In this document: positions 8,591 through 16,984 of the stretch, piece by piece | Layout of the letters: the number at the start of each line of letters is the position of its first letter | Numbering within the stretch: the stretch's first letter is position 1 | Assembly (NCBI RefSeq): GCF_025971925.1 | Contig: NZ_JAPDHV010000001.1 | Coordinates: 124,001-188,000 of the forward strand | From: Chryseobacterium oryctis | Lineage (GTDB): Bacteria > Bacteroidota > Bacteroidia > Flavobacteriales > Weeksellaceae | DNA: 64,000 nt | Direction: 5' to 3' | Translations under genes and position numbers: made by a program | Notes under the pieces: generated by a model | Database searches by the model: none | What the model was told of the DNA's origin: nothing | What the model saw: only the letters and a program-made list of their open reading frames with translations

Positions 8591-10120
8591 ATGAAAAAAA
8601 TACTCTTATTTGTAACTTTTGCAGGATTAATGCATGCTCAGGCTCCTACAGGTTACTACAATTCTGCCAACGGATTATCGGGGGCAGCTTTAAAAACAGC
8701 TTTAAGTACAATTATTACCAACGGACACCAAGACAAAGGATATAGTGGACTTTGGACCGGCTACAAGACAACCGACATTGATAAAAACTATGAAAACGAC
8801 GGTTCAATTCTGGATATCTATTCTGAAAAACCGACCGGCACAGATCCTTACAAATACACTCCCGTAACCAACCAATGTGGCACATATTCTGTAGAAGGAA
8901 ATTGCTACAACAGAGAACATATCATTCCTCAAAGTTTATTTAGTGAAGCTGCACCAATGGTTTCTGATATTCATTTTATCAGAGCAACCGACGGAAAGGT
9001 AAACGGAATGCGTTCCAATTATCCTTTCGGAAAAGTAGGTACCGCAACTTTCACTTCCAAAAATGGTTCAAAACTTGGAAATTCGGTTTCTTCGGGCTAT
9101 TCAGGAACGGTTTTTGAACCGATTGATGAGTTCAAAGGTGATGTGGCAAGAATGATATTTTATTTCGTAACCCGATATCAAAGTAAACTTTCCAGTTTCA
9201 GTTCAGGAAATATGTTAGGAAACTCTACTTTCCCAGGATTACAAACCTGGCAACTTAATGTACTATTAGCTTGGCACAATCAAGACCCTGTTTCTCAAGC
9301 TGAAATCAACAGAAACAATGCCTCTTATACTTTCCAAGGAAATAGAAATCCTTTTATTGATAATCCTAATTATGTAAACCAGATTTGGGGAAGCGGTTCT
9401 ACAGATGGGGGTACAACAACTCCTTCCGGAACTAATTGTGTAAACGAAACATTTGAAAATATACCAACAGATAATACTGCTACCTACTCTACAAGAACAT
9501 GGACAAACAGCGGAGTTTCATGGACTGCAACTGATGCCAGAACAGACCAAACAATTTCAACAAAAGCAATTACAGTAAGAAGCGGTTCTCTTACATCAGG
9601 AAGTGTAGCCAACGGAATTGGTTCATTAACAGTAACCACTCAGTTGAAATTCACCGGAAGCAACGGAACTTTCAATGTAAAAGTAAACGGAACAACTGTA
9701 GGTACAATTCCTTATAATACAAATGTTACAACTACCACTATCAACAATATTAATATATCAGGAAATGTAGTTGTGACATTAGAAAACACCTCAACAAGCA
9801 ACAGAGTTGCCATTGATAATTTAAGCTGGACTTGCTATTCTGCCTCAGGAAAAATCAGCAATACTATTTCATCAGATTTGGCTGTTGAAAATAAAGACTT
9901 ACAGATATATCCTAACCCAATTTATAATCAGGAAATTTTTGTAAAAGGAAATACTGAAAACATTCAAAAAGCTGAAATCTATAATCTTCAGGGAAAAGTG
10001 GTACAAAGTATTCACACACCTTTTAAAAACAGTAGAAATTCTATTAAGGTAAACAATCTTCCGCAAGGAACTTATATTTTAAAACTCGATAAAACCAGCC
10101 TTAAATTTATAGTAAAGTAA
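8591..10120 (+). CDS. Secreted endonuclease I-family nuclease with T9SS sorting domain
   Basis: An extracellular nuclease of 509 residues. The signal peptide is residues 1-17 (cleavage after HAQ-type sequence). The endonuclease I domain covers about 40-270 and contains NREHIIPQS (His110 as the likely general base) and 'DIHFIRATDGKVNGMRSNYPFG'. A central beta-sandwich region (about 275-415) follows, and the C-terminus (about 430-509) is a type A T9SS sorting domain starting LQIYPNPI and ending TYILKLDKTSLKFIVK. It is predicted to be secreted through the type IX system and probably degrades extracellular DNA or RNA for nutrients or biofilm control. It is monocistronic, with terminators on both sides. 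Confidence 0.92.
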   Translation: MKKILLFVTFAGLMHAQAPTGYYNSANGLSGAALKTALSTIITNGHQDKGYSGLWTGYKTTDIDKNYENDGSILDIYSEKPTGTDPYKYTPVTNQCGTYSVEGNCYNREHIIPQSLFSEAAPMVSDIHFIRATDGKVNGMRSNYPFGKVGTATFTSKNGSKLGNSVSSGYSGTVFEPIDEFKGDVARMIFYFVTRYQSKLSSFSSGNMLGNSTFPGLQTWQLNVLLAWHNQDPVSQAEINRNNASYTFQGNRNPFIDNPNYVNQIWGSGSTDGGTTTPSGTNCVNETFENIPTDNTATYSTRTWTNSGVSWTATDARTDQTISTKAITVRSGSLTSGSVANGIGSLTVTTQLKFTGSNGTFNVKVNGTTVGTIPYNTNVTTTTINNINISGNVVVTLENTSTSNRVAIDNLSWTCYSASGKISNTISSDLAVENKDLQIYPNPIYNQEIFVKGNTENIQKAEIYNLQGKVVQSIHTPFKNSRNSIKVNNLPQGTYILKLDKTSLKFIVK

Positions 10121-10142
10121 TAACCTAACTTTAAATAATACA

Positions 10143-10168
10143 AAAAGACCACAAATTTGTGGTCTTTT
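10143..10168. terminator. Perfect palindromic bidirectional terminator
   Basis: Thirteen-bp perfect arms AAAAGACCACAAA / TTTGTGGTCTTTT. It lies between the convergent nuclease and CCC-motif genes. Confidence 0.9.
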
Positions 10169-10195
10169 GTATTTATCTATATTCTCTTTGTTTAA

Positions 10196-10528
10196 TTATT
10201 GTCCCATCAGTTCTTTGATTCTCTCTTGCATTAATTGAGGGTCTTTCATTGCGTCCCATCCAAGCATAGAAATCATTACAATCACGTAAATAACATACAG
10301 TATACTTAATATAATTCCGATAATTGCTAAAATTCTACCTGTACTCAAATTACTATAATTAGAGTACTCTGTAGGATTTAGTTTATACAATTCATTATCC
10401 TTTTTATAAAGAACAAGAGCGATTATTCCTGCGATAATTCCCGGAAGTCCGTAGCAACAACATCCTACGATAGATACAATTCCTAAAACTAAGACTGCCG
10501 TTGCGTTTGGTAATTTTTGTTGATTCAT
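10196..10528 (-). CDS. CCC-motif membrane protein
   Basis: A 110-residue inner-membrane protein. A first helix (about 11-40) carries the triple cysteine GCCCYG at 23-25, and a second helix lies at about 64-86. The short cytoplasmic or periplasmic tail is 'MKDPQLMQERIKELMGQ'. The triple Cys within a DUF4190-like two-helix frame defines a small Bacteroidota family called CCC-motif membrane proteins; its function is unknown. It is the last gene of a minus-strand run with the DUF2752 protein and the old yellow enzyme. Confidence 0.85.
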   Translation of the reverse strand: MNQQKLPNATAVLVLGIVSIVGCCCYGLPGIIAGIIALVLYKKDNELYKLNPTEYSNYSNLSTGRILAIIGIILSILYVIYVIVMISMLGWDAMKDPQLMQERIKELMGQ

Positions 10529-10539
10529 AGTTTATATTT

Positions 10540-10833
10540 TTAATGTGTATTTAAGTAAAAGTGTTTATAAAAATAAGAAACGACCATTATCACCGAATTA
10601 ATAATAGCCAGAAAAACTAATAAATTTCCATAGTTTCTTTTTTTATCTATAATATTTAAGATGATTGTTCCAAAAAAAAGCAAAAGAGTATATACTGCAG
10701 GAAACATATGAAAAGCCTCTGCAAATCTGCCTTCAAAAACCATGACAATAGCTCTCTGAGTTCCACAACCAAAACATTCTATTCCAAGGAATTTTTTGCT
10801 TGGGCATGACAACATGAAGTCTTCTATTTTCAT
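10540..10833 (-). CDS. DUF2752 membrane protein
   Basis: A 97-residue protein with the DUF2752 signature: Cys10-Pro, then the turn ECFGCGTQRAI (Cys20, Cys23, Arg27), followed by two or three hydrophobic helices. I chose the internal ATG at 10833, which gives MKIEDFMLSCP. The longer frame from 10911 would overlap the end of the oxidoreductase by 43 bp and adds a residue stretch untypical of the family. Function is unknown. The DUF2752-CCC-motif pairing, 11 bp apart, suggests they are co-translated and perhaps act together. Confidence 0.82.
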   Translation of the reverse strand: MKIEDFMLSCPSKKFLGIECFGCGTQRAIVMVFEGRFAEAFHMFPAVYTLLLFFGTIILNIIDKKRNYGNLLVFLAIINSVIMVVSYFYKHFYLNTH

Positions 10834-10868
10834 TTTTTCTGATTTGAATAACCAAATATAATAAAATA

Positions 10869-11918
10869 TTAAGAAATTTTTGCCCTTGTATATTGACGAG
10901 GGAAAAAGCAATCTTGCTTCATTTCAAACGACCCCTGAACTGCAATGTATGGGTTTCTCAAAATCTCTCTTGCTACAAAAATCAAATCAGCTTCGTTGTT
11001 CTGAAGAATATTTTCTGCTTGTTCAGTAGTTGTAATTAATCCTACTGCACCTGTTTTCACCTCAGCCTCTTTTTTTATTTGAGCAGAAAAAGGCACTTGA
11101 TACCCATCAAAAACAGAAATTTTTGCACCATGAATATTTCCTCCACTTGAAACATCTACTAAATCAACACCATGATTTTTTAAAACTTTTGCCAATTCTA
11201 CACTACTCTCAATATCCCATCCGTTTTCGGCATATTCAGTTCCCGAAACCCTTACAAATAAAGCCACATTTTCATTTAGTTCTTCATTTACAGCATCAAC
11301 AATTTCAATTAAAAACCTGATCCTGTTTTCAAAACTTCCTCCATATTCATCGGTTCTTACATTAGAAAGTGGTGACAAAAACTGATGAATTAAATACCCA
11401 TGAGCTGCATGAATTTCAACTACATCAAAACCTGCTTTTACAGCTCTTCTTGCCGAATTTTTAAAATTTAAAACCAATTCTTTAATCTCTCCAACTGACA
11501 AAACATGAGGTATTCTTTCTGACGGATGATAAGGAATGGCACTTGGAGCAATTGTTTCCCAACCTTCTTCTATCGGAATCTGGGTATTATTCCAAGTAGA
11601 ACCTTTTCTTCCCGCATGAGCCAATTGAATTCCCATTTTGGTTTCAGAGTTTTTGTGTACAAAATCTACTATTTTCTGTAATTGTTCAGCTTGTTGATCG
11701 TTCCAAATTCCCATACAACGATTGGTAATTCTTCCACGGGGTTCAACACCTGTTGCTTCCATCATAATTAGACCAACTCCGCCTTGAGCTCTACTTCCAT
11801 AATGTACCAAATGAAAATCATTTGCCAAACCATTTTCACAAGAATACATACACATTGGAGACATTACCCAATGGTTTTTCAGCTCAACATTTCTGAAATT
11901 TATTGAATTATACAACAT
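10869..11918 (-). CDS. namA: NADPH dehydrogenase, old yellow enzyme family (NamA/YqjM-like)
   Basis: An FMN-dependent ene-reductase of 349 residues, one TIM barrel. It shows the YqjM-class N-terminus MSPMCMYS with Cys23, a FHLVHYGSRAQGGVGL segment, the active-site pair His170/His173 in EIHAAHGYL, SNVRTDEYGGS after it, and a C-terminal IFVAREILRNP phosphate-binding end. It reduces activated C=C bonds of unsaturated aldehydes, ketones or nitro compounds using NADPH and probably serves in detoxification. The physiological substrate is not known. It is the first gene of a minus-strand unit leading into DUF2752 and CCC-motif genes. Confidence 0.93.
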   Translation of the reverse strand: MLYNSINFRNVELKNHWVMSPMCMYSCENGLANDFHLVHYGSRAQGGVGLIMMEATGVEPRGRITNRCMGIWNDQQAEQLQKIVDFVHKNSETKMGIQLAHAGRKGSTWNNTQIPIEEGWETIAPSAIPYHPSERIPHVLSVGEIKELVLNFKNSARRAVKAGFDVVEIHAAHGYLIHQFLSPLSNVRTDEYGGSFENRIRFLIEIVDAVNEELNENVALFVRVSGTEYAENGWDIESSVELAKVLKNHGVDLVDVSSGGNIHGAKISVFDGYQVPFSAQIKKEAEVKTGAVGLITTTEQAENILQNNEADLIFVAREILRNPYIAVQGSFEMKQDCFFPRQYTRAKIS

Positions 11919-12017
11919 TTTTGATTAGAATTTTTTCGATTAAAACATCAGGAATAAAAATATTGCCTACCTGACTAAAAAGAATTATTTTTATCCCCCT
12001 TTTTCAATCAACAATAT

Positions 12018-12500
12018 ATGAAAAAAGAAACTCAAATCAGTTACGAATATTTTAAAAATAGCTGCGAACTGAACGATATAGAAAATGCATTATTTGAAAG
12101 AGCAAAACAAGCTCGCGAAAATGCTTATGCCCCATATTCAAACTTTTTGGTTGGGTGCGCAGTATTACTTGAAAACGGAGAAATCTATTCGGGTAACAAT
12201 CAGGAAAATGCTGCATTTCCTTCAGGTCTTTGCGCAGAAAGAACAACTTTATTTTGGGTTTCAGCCAATTTTCCCAACGTGAAAGTAAAGAAGATTTTTG
12301 TAGTGGGAGGTCCTAAAGAATTTAATGAGAAAAATCCGCCAATTCCACCATGTGGAGCATGCAGACAAAGCTTAATAGAATACGAAACCAAGCAAAACGA
12401 GAATATAGATCTTTATTTTTCAAGTATGAATGAAGAGGTTGTAAAAGTACATGCTATAAAAGATTTACTACCATTTTATTTTGATTCTACATTTTTATAA
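12018..12500 (+). CDS. cdd: Cytidine deaminase
   Basis: Deaminates cytidine and deoxycytidine in pyrimidine salvage; cytoplasmic. It has 160 residues, consistent with the tetrameric zinc class plus a roughly 20-residue N-terminal extension. The zinc and catalytic residues are visible: Cys72-Ala-Glu74 in GLCAERT and PCGACRQ with Cys112 and Cys115. The substrate-binding NQENAAFPSG replaces the usual N-x-E-N. The gene is monocistronic and ends just before the cobalamin riboswitch promoter. Confidence 0.96.
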   Translation: MKKETQISYEYFKNSCELNDIENALFERAKQARENAYAPYSNFLVGCAVLLENGEIYSGNNQENAAFPSGLCAERTTLFWVSANFPNVKVKKIFVVGGPKEFNEKNPPIPPCGACRQSLIEYETKQNENIDLYFSSMNEEVVKVHAIKDLLPFYFDSTFL

Positions 12501-12532
12501 AATTAAAAAAAGGCAATTTTCTTAATTTTGTC

Positions 12533-12540
12533 TATCTTTG
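12533..12540 (+). promoter_or_regulatory. -7 promoter box of the cobalamin-regulated receptor
   Basis: TATCTTTG, a perfect match to the Bacteroidota -7 consensus TAnnTTTG, 5 bp before the first conserved riboswitch bases. I see no clear TTG at the expected -33 spacing. Confidence 0.65.
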
Positions 12541-12545
12541 CACAA

Positions 12546-12700
12546 CTTTTGGAAAAGGGAATCAGGTGAAAATCCTGAACTGTCCCCGCAACTGTAGATC
12601 ACACATTTTCATTTAGAAAATATTATTTTTTGCAACAAACCATTGTTCTAAAAACGAGAAGGTGCAAAAATGTGAAAGTCAGGAGACCTTACTAAAAGTT
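12546..12700 (+). ncRNA. Cobalamin riboswitch aptamer
   Basis: Conserved AdoCbl-riboswitch blocks occur in order: GGGAATCAGGTGAAAATCC at about 12557-12575, CTGAACTGTCCCCGCAACTG at about 12575-12595, a variable arm, and the 3' block AAGTCAGGAGACC at about 12675-12687. Immediately downstream is a small hairpin GCTTT-CGGAGGA-AAAGC (about 12713-12729) whose loop carries the GGAGG sequence; this may be the expression platform. The controlled gene is the TonB receptor starting at 12806, so cobalamin should repress its own uptake receptor. Confidence 0.93.
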
Positions 12701-12805
12701 TATTAATATAAAGCTTTCGGAGGAAAAGCCTGATCTAATGAGTTTTTGCAGATTCATAAATTAGCCTTTTATTTTCCGATAAGCCCTCTAAACTTTAATT
12801 ATGTT

Positions 12806-14722
12806 ATGAAAAGAAAACTAATTTTAGTTGGAGCGATGCTTGTCGTAGGAACAAAAATTTTCGCCCAACAAGAAAAGGAAACTCCAATTGAAGAAGTTAC
12901 TATTGCTTCAAAATCACCTCAACAGCTCTACAAAACCGGAAAAAACGTAAAATTGTTATCTGAAAAAGATCTTGAAAAATACCAAGGTCAAAATCTTACG
13001 GATGTTTTAGACCAAGTTGCAGGTTTTCAAATTACAGGAAATTTCAATAGCTCTACGGAACCAAAATCAATAAAAATCAGAGGAGGAAAAAGCTCAAACG
13101 TTATGATTTTATTGGATGGCATTCCGCTAAAAGACGTTACAGGAAACGATTACAATGTTTCAGATTTAAGGCTTATTGCACTTGAAAACATTGAAAGCAT
13201 TGAGGTTTTAAACGGTGCATCTTCTGTTCTTTATGGTTCAAATGCTACGGTTTCCGTTATCAATATTAAAACTAAAAAAAATACCAATAAAGTTGTTGAA
13301 GGAATTCTTTCAGCAAGAGGAGGGTCTTTTTCAACATTTGCTCAGGATGCTTCCATATTAGGAAAATTTAAAAATTTCAATTATCAGATTTCAGGTTTCA
13401 ACGAAAAGTCAGAAGGTATTTCTTCTGCAGAAGGCAATGATACATTTGACAAAGATGGTTGGGAAAAACAAAATGTATCGGCAAAACTGGGGTATTCTAC
13501 CGAAAAATTTAATGTAAATATAAACGGAGGCTGGAATCATAACCTTCATAAATATGACGGAGGAGCATTCACCGACAGTAATAACAGAGGAAACGACAAA
13601 CAATATTATGTAGGAGGAAATGCCAATTTCAAATACAACAAAGGAAATTTAGTTTTTAATTTAAGATATACCAATACCAACAGACTTGCACAAGATATTG
13701 TCAACCAATCTTATCAAGACCAGTATCAATATAAAGGAGACAATTTTTTTGCTGAACTTTACAATGTCTATACTATCAATAAATTTATTGATGTAACGGC
13801 TGGTTTACAATATGAAAAACAGTCCATGGCATATCTTGAAAAACCTTGGGGAGGTGAAAACATGGAAGAAGTTTTTAATTTTGACCAAACCAACATCACC
13901 CTTTTTGATGCTTATGTAAATGCTAATTTCAAATACAATGTTTTTCATTTAGATACAGGAACTAGGATTACGAATCATTCTAAATTTGGGAATAATTGGG
14001 TATACAGTATCAATCCTTACTATTTACAAGAGTTCAGTGATTTATACCTGAAAGCTGGATATTCTTATGCTACTGCGTTTATTGCACCTACTTTATATCA
14101 AAATTTTGGTTCTCTGCCTTGGACAGCACCTAATTTTGATTTAAAACCTGAAACCAACCGATCTCACGAAATTGATTTAAGTTTCGGTAAAAAAGACAGA
14201 AGCCTAAATATTAATGCAAGTTTCTTCTTTAGAAAAGAAAAAGATGTTTTTGCTTATATGCTTGTAGACCCTGTAAATTATGTAAGTCAGTTTCAGAATG
14301 TAGACCAAAATAAAGTAAAAGGATTTGAAGTAGGATTTGATTATACTTTCAATAGATATGCAAAAATAGGAGGAAATTTCAGTTATGTAGAAAAAGATAA
14401 AGAAGCAACAATGCTTCGTCAGCCTAAGCAAAGAATCAATTCTTATTTGGAAATTCTACCTTGTAAATCTACGAGAATCAGTTTCTCTCATCAATTTGTA
14501 GGGAAAAGAACTGATGCTTACTATGACTCAAGTATCTTTGCTACCAAAAATGTAGAAGTTGAAAACTTCCATATTTTTAATCTGAATATCAATCAGAAAA
14601 TAACTCATAAAATAGACACCTATCTAAACATCGGAAATCTATTCAACAGAAGTTATATAGATGTAATAGGATACACTACAAAACCTAGAAACTACACGTT
14701 AGGTGTAAGTTATAAATTCTAA
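12806..14722 (+). CDS. btuB: Cobalamin TonB-dependent outer-membrane receptor (BtuB-like)
   Basis: A 638-residue outer-membrane receptor for cobalamin import. I chose the ATG at 12806, which gives a signal peptide MKRKLILVGAMLVVGTKIFA; the longer frame from a TTG begins within the leader. A TonB-box-like 'PIEEVTIASK' follows, then the plug with GGKSSNVMILLDGIPLKD and VLYGSNATVSVINIKT, and a barrel ending in LGVSYKF with terminal Phe. The cobalamin riboswitch directly upstream is the main reason for naming it BtuB rather than a siderophore receptor. No BtuCDF genes are in the window. Confidence 0.9.
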   Translation: MKRKLILVGAMLVVGTKIFAQQEKETPIEEVTIASKSPQQLYKTGKNVKLLSEKDLEKYQGQNLTDVLDQVAGFQITGNFNSSTEPKSIKIRGGKSSNVMILLDGIPLKDVTGNDYNVSDLRLIALENIESIEVLNGASSVLYGSNATVSVINIKTKKNTNKVVEGILSARGGSFSTFAQDASILGKFKNFNYQISGFNEKSEGISSAEGNDTFDKDGWEKQNVSAKLGYSTEKFNVNINGGWNHNLHKYDGGAFTDSNNRGNDKQYYVGGNANFKYNKGNLVFNLRYTNTNRLAQDIVNQSYQDQYQYKGDNFFAELYNVYTINKFIDVTAGLQYEKQSMAYLEKPWGGENMEEVFNFDQTNITLFDAYVNANFKYNVFHLDTGTRITNHSKFGNNWVYSINPYYLQEFSDLYLKAGYSYATAFIAPTLYQNFGSLPWTAPNFDLKPETNRSHEIDLSFGKKDRSLNINASFFFRKEKDVFAYMLVDPVNYVSQFQNVDQNKVKGFEVGFDYTFNRYAKIGGNFSYVEKDKEATMLRQPKQRINSYLEILPCKSTRISFSHQFVGKRTDAYYDSSIFATKNVEVENFHIFNLNINQKITHKIDTYLNIGNLFNRSYIDVIGYTTKPRNYTLGVSYKF

Positions 14723-14750
14723 TATTTTTTTTCATCATTTGTGTTTTTTT

Positions 14751-14779
14751 TCCGGTCGGTTTCTTTGAAATCGACCGGA
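14751..14779 (+). terminator. Terminator of the btuB-like gene
   Basis: TCCGGTCG / CGACCGGA stem followed by TTTTTATTT, 28 bp after the stop codon. Confidence 0.85.
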
Positions 14780-14800
14780 TTTTTATTTGAAAAAATAAAA

Positions 14801-14830
14801 AAGCAACAAATTTCGATTAATCTGTTGCTT
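14801..14830 (-). terminator. Terminator of the cca gene
   Basis: AAGCAACA / TGTTGCTT stem, 22 bp beyond the cca stop, with T-rich sequence on the minus strand. Together with the btuB hairpin it insulates the convergent genes. Confidence 0.75.
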
Positions 14831-14852
14831 TAAAATTTATTTTAAATTTGAA

Positions 14853-16274
14853 CTATACTAATGATAATCCTATTTTTTCTGCTTCTGCAATTACAAACTT
14901 TCTAGCTTCTTCACTATCATTTCCTATTTCACCTTCAAGTATTGCTTCTTTTACTTTTTCTTTCAGAATACCTATTTCACGACCAGGTTTCAGATTAAAC
15001 ATTGTCATAATTTCCTCTCCTGAAATTGGAGGCTGAAAATTTCTTACCTGATCTTTTTCTTCAACTTCTTTAATTTTTACCGCGACATATTCAAAATTTT
15101 TCTTGAATTTCTCCTGTTTTTTAGAATTTTTTGTCGTGATATCTGCTTTACAAAGTGTAAACAGGTCTTCCAAATTTTCTCCTGCATCAAAAAGCAACCT
15201 TCTTAAAGCAGAATCTGAAGCATCATCCGTAATCAAAGCAATAGGACGAGACGACAGTTTTACCATTTTTTGCACATACTTCATGTCTGGTCCTAAAGGT
15301 AATTTCAGCCTTTGGAAAAGAGTTTTCACCATTTTTGAACCCAAAAATTCATGCCCATGAAAAGTCCATCCTGTACCTTCTACGAATTTTTTTGTCGGAG
15401 CTTTACCTATATCATGCAGCAGAGCCGACCAACGAAGCCAAAGATTATCCGTATTCACAGAAATATTATCCACCACTTCAAGGGTATGATAAAAATTGTC
15501 TTTATGCGTTTGACCTTCCACCTCTTCTACTCCTTTCAAATCAATTAATTCAGGAATTATCAATTTTAAAAGCCCTGTTTGTTCCATTAATTTCAGCCCA
15601 ACAGAAGGTTTTTCTGAAAGCATGATTTTGTTAAACTCAACCATGATTCTTTCCATAGAAACAATTTTAATTCTCTCAGCTTCCTGTTGTATTGCTTTCA
15701 AAGAATTTTCTTCAATCTGAAATTGTAACGTAGATGCAAAACGAATTGCTCTCATCATTCTCAACGGATCATCAGAATACGTTTGAGCTGGTTCTAAAGG
15801 TGTTCTCAGAATTTCTTTTTCTAAATCATCAATTCCGTTAAAAGGATCAATTAACTCTCCGAAATTATCTTTATTCAAAGAAATTGCCATTGCATTGATG
15901 GTAAAATCTCTTCTTTTTTGATCATCTTCAATGGTTCCGCCTTCTACATCAGGTTTTCTGCTGTTTTCTGTATAGCTCTCCTTTCTTGCTCCCACAAACT
16001 CAAGCTCAAGATCTTTATACTTGATCATCGCCGTTCCGTAGGTCTTAAAAACAGAAACTTTCATCTTCGGATCGATAGTCTTAGCTACATTTTGTGCTAA
16101 TTCGATTCCACTTTGCTCAGTCACGAAATCAATATCCGTAGAAGCCTTTCTTTTCATTAACAAATCCCGAACATAACCGCCAACAATATATACAGACTGA
16201 TTATTTTCTGCTGCTACATCAGAAATTATTTTGAAAAGTTTCAGATTTTTATTTTGATTAAGATTAATGAACAT
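14853..16274 (-). CDS. cca: CCA tRNA nucleotidyltransferase with HD domain
   Basis: A 473-residue enzyme that adds or repairs the CCA end of tRNAs. The nucleotidyltransferase core has VGGYVRDLLM at 31-40 and the metal-binding Asp47/Asp49 in TDIDFV. The tRNA-binding middle is followed by an HD phosphohydrolase-type domain (RWSALLHDIGKAPT, about 280-295, and the KYVQKMVKLSSRP stretch). This matches the usual Bacteroidota class II architecture and length. A -7 box and a long palindrome lie in its 5' leader. The CCA-adding versus poly(A) polymerase distinction cannot be made from sequence alone, but CCA is by far the more likely. Confidence 0.93.
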   Translation of the reverse strand: MFINLNQNKNLKLFKIISDVAAENNQSVYIVGGYVRDLLMKRKASTDIDFVTEQSGIELAQNVAKTIDPKMKVSVFKTYGTAMIKYKDLELEFVGARKESYTENSRKPDVEGGTIEDDQKRRDFTINAMAISLNKDNFGELIDPFNGIDDLEKEILRTPLEPAQTYSDDPLRMMRAIRFASTLQFQIEENSLKAIQQEAERIKIVSMERIMVEFNKIMLSEKPSVGLKLMEQTGLLKLIIPELIDLKGVEEVEGQTHKDNFYHTLEVVDNISVNTDNLWLRWSALLHDIGKAPTKKFVEGTGWTFHGHEFLGSKMVKTLFQRLKLPLGPDMKYVQKMVKLSSRPIALITDDASDSALRRLLFDAGENLEDLFTLCKADITTKNSKKQEKFKKNFEYVAVKIKEVEEKDQVRNFQPPISGEEIMTMFNLKPGREIGILKEKVKEAILEGEIGNDSEEARKFVIAEAEKIGLSLV

Positions 16275-16291
16275 GATTATATGTAATTTAA

Positions 16292-16352
16292 AACCACTAA
16301 GAGATTAAGTTCAACAAATTTTAGATTGATTTTTCTTAATGTCTTAATGGTT
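16292..16352. repeat. Long imperfect palindrome in the cca leader
   Basis: Arms AACCACTAAGAGATTAAG (16292-16309) and CTTAATGTCTTAATGGTT (16335-16352) match at 16 of 18 positions, with a 25-base loop. The form recalls 'TTAGTGTCTTAGTGGTT' palindromes that I remember as common between flavobacterial genes. It is a candidate REP- or MITE-like element; as it lies in the transcribed leader it could also form RNA structure. Confidence 0.7.
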
Positions 16353-16364
16353 AAAATGATTTTG

Positions 16365-16372
16365 CAAAGATA
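16365..16372 (-). promoter_or_regulatory. -7 promoter box for cca
   Basis: On the minus strand TATCTTTG matches TAnnTTTG. It would start transcription about 85 bases before the cca start and place the palindrome in the leader. Confidence 0.5.
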
Positions 16373-16388
16373 ATTAAAATCTTTTCTT

Positions 16389-16937
16389 TTATTCTCGTAG
16401 AACCTTTATTCTATTATCACTCCAGATCTTTATCACTGAAGAACCGGAATATTTTGAAACTTTCTCTCTGTCTTCCTCTACAGCATAATCTACCAAATCA
16501 ATAATTTCAGGAGAAATATCCGAAAATTTTAATGGACTTTTATCTCCACTAAAGTTTGCCGAAGTTGAAACTAAAGGTTTATTTAATTTTGAAATTAGTT
16601 TTTTACAAAAATCGTTTTTCACCAATCGAATTCCGATACTTCCGTCTTCGGCTAACAATTCTTTAGGTAAACCTCTCGGATTTTCGTAAACGATAGTTAC
16701 GGGCTTTTCACTCAAATCAATAATTTCCCAAGCCATTTCCGGAACATCTACCAAATCCTGTAATCTCTTTTCAGATTCTACAAGAATAATCATTGATTTG
16801 TTTTTTTCACGCTTTTTAATGTCGAAAATCTTATTGATAGCTTCTACATTGGTGGCATCACAACCAATTCCCCAAATTGTATCTGTAGGATAAAGAATTG
16901 TTCCGCCAGATTTTAGTATTTCTACGATATTTTCCAT
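16389..16937 (-). CDS. L-threonylcarbamoyladenylate synthase (TsaC/YrdC family)
   Basis: A 182-residue single YrdC domain. It makes threonylcarbamoyl-AMP from threonine, bicarbonate and ATP for the tRNA t6A37 modification. Visible landmarks are GGTILYPTDTIWGIGCDA (residues 12-29), a Lys-rich KKREKNKSMIILV at 41-53 and LVSTSANFSG at about 138-147. The length fits the short TsaC type, without the C-terminal Sua5 domain. A YciO-type paralogue is an alternative. The neighbouring cca gene is also a tRNA enzyme, which fits but does not prove a shared unit. Confidence 0.9.
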   Translation of the reverse strand: MENIVEILKSGGTILYPTDTIWGIGCDATNVEAINKIFDIKKREKNKSMIILVESEKRLQDLVDVPEMAWEIIDLSEKPVTIVYENPRGLPKELLAEDGSIGIRLVKNDFCKKLISKLNKPLVSTSANFSGDKSPLKFSDISPEIIDLVDYAVEEDREKVSKYSGSSVIKIWSDNRIKVLRE

Positions 16938-16984
16938 TTAACTAAAGGCAGATTAACGCCAATTTCTATATGATAATAAAGATT

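Noticed and set aside
12738-12764. Eight-codon ORF MSFCRFIN between riboswitch and btuB
   Set aside because: It has a GGAGG upstream, but it is too short to support as a gene; mentioned only within the riboswitch finding.
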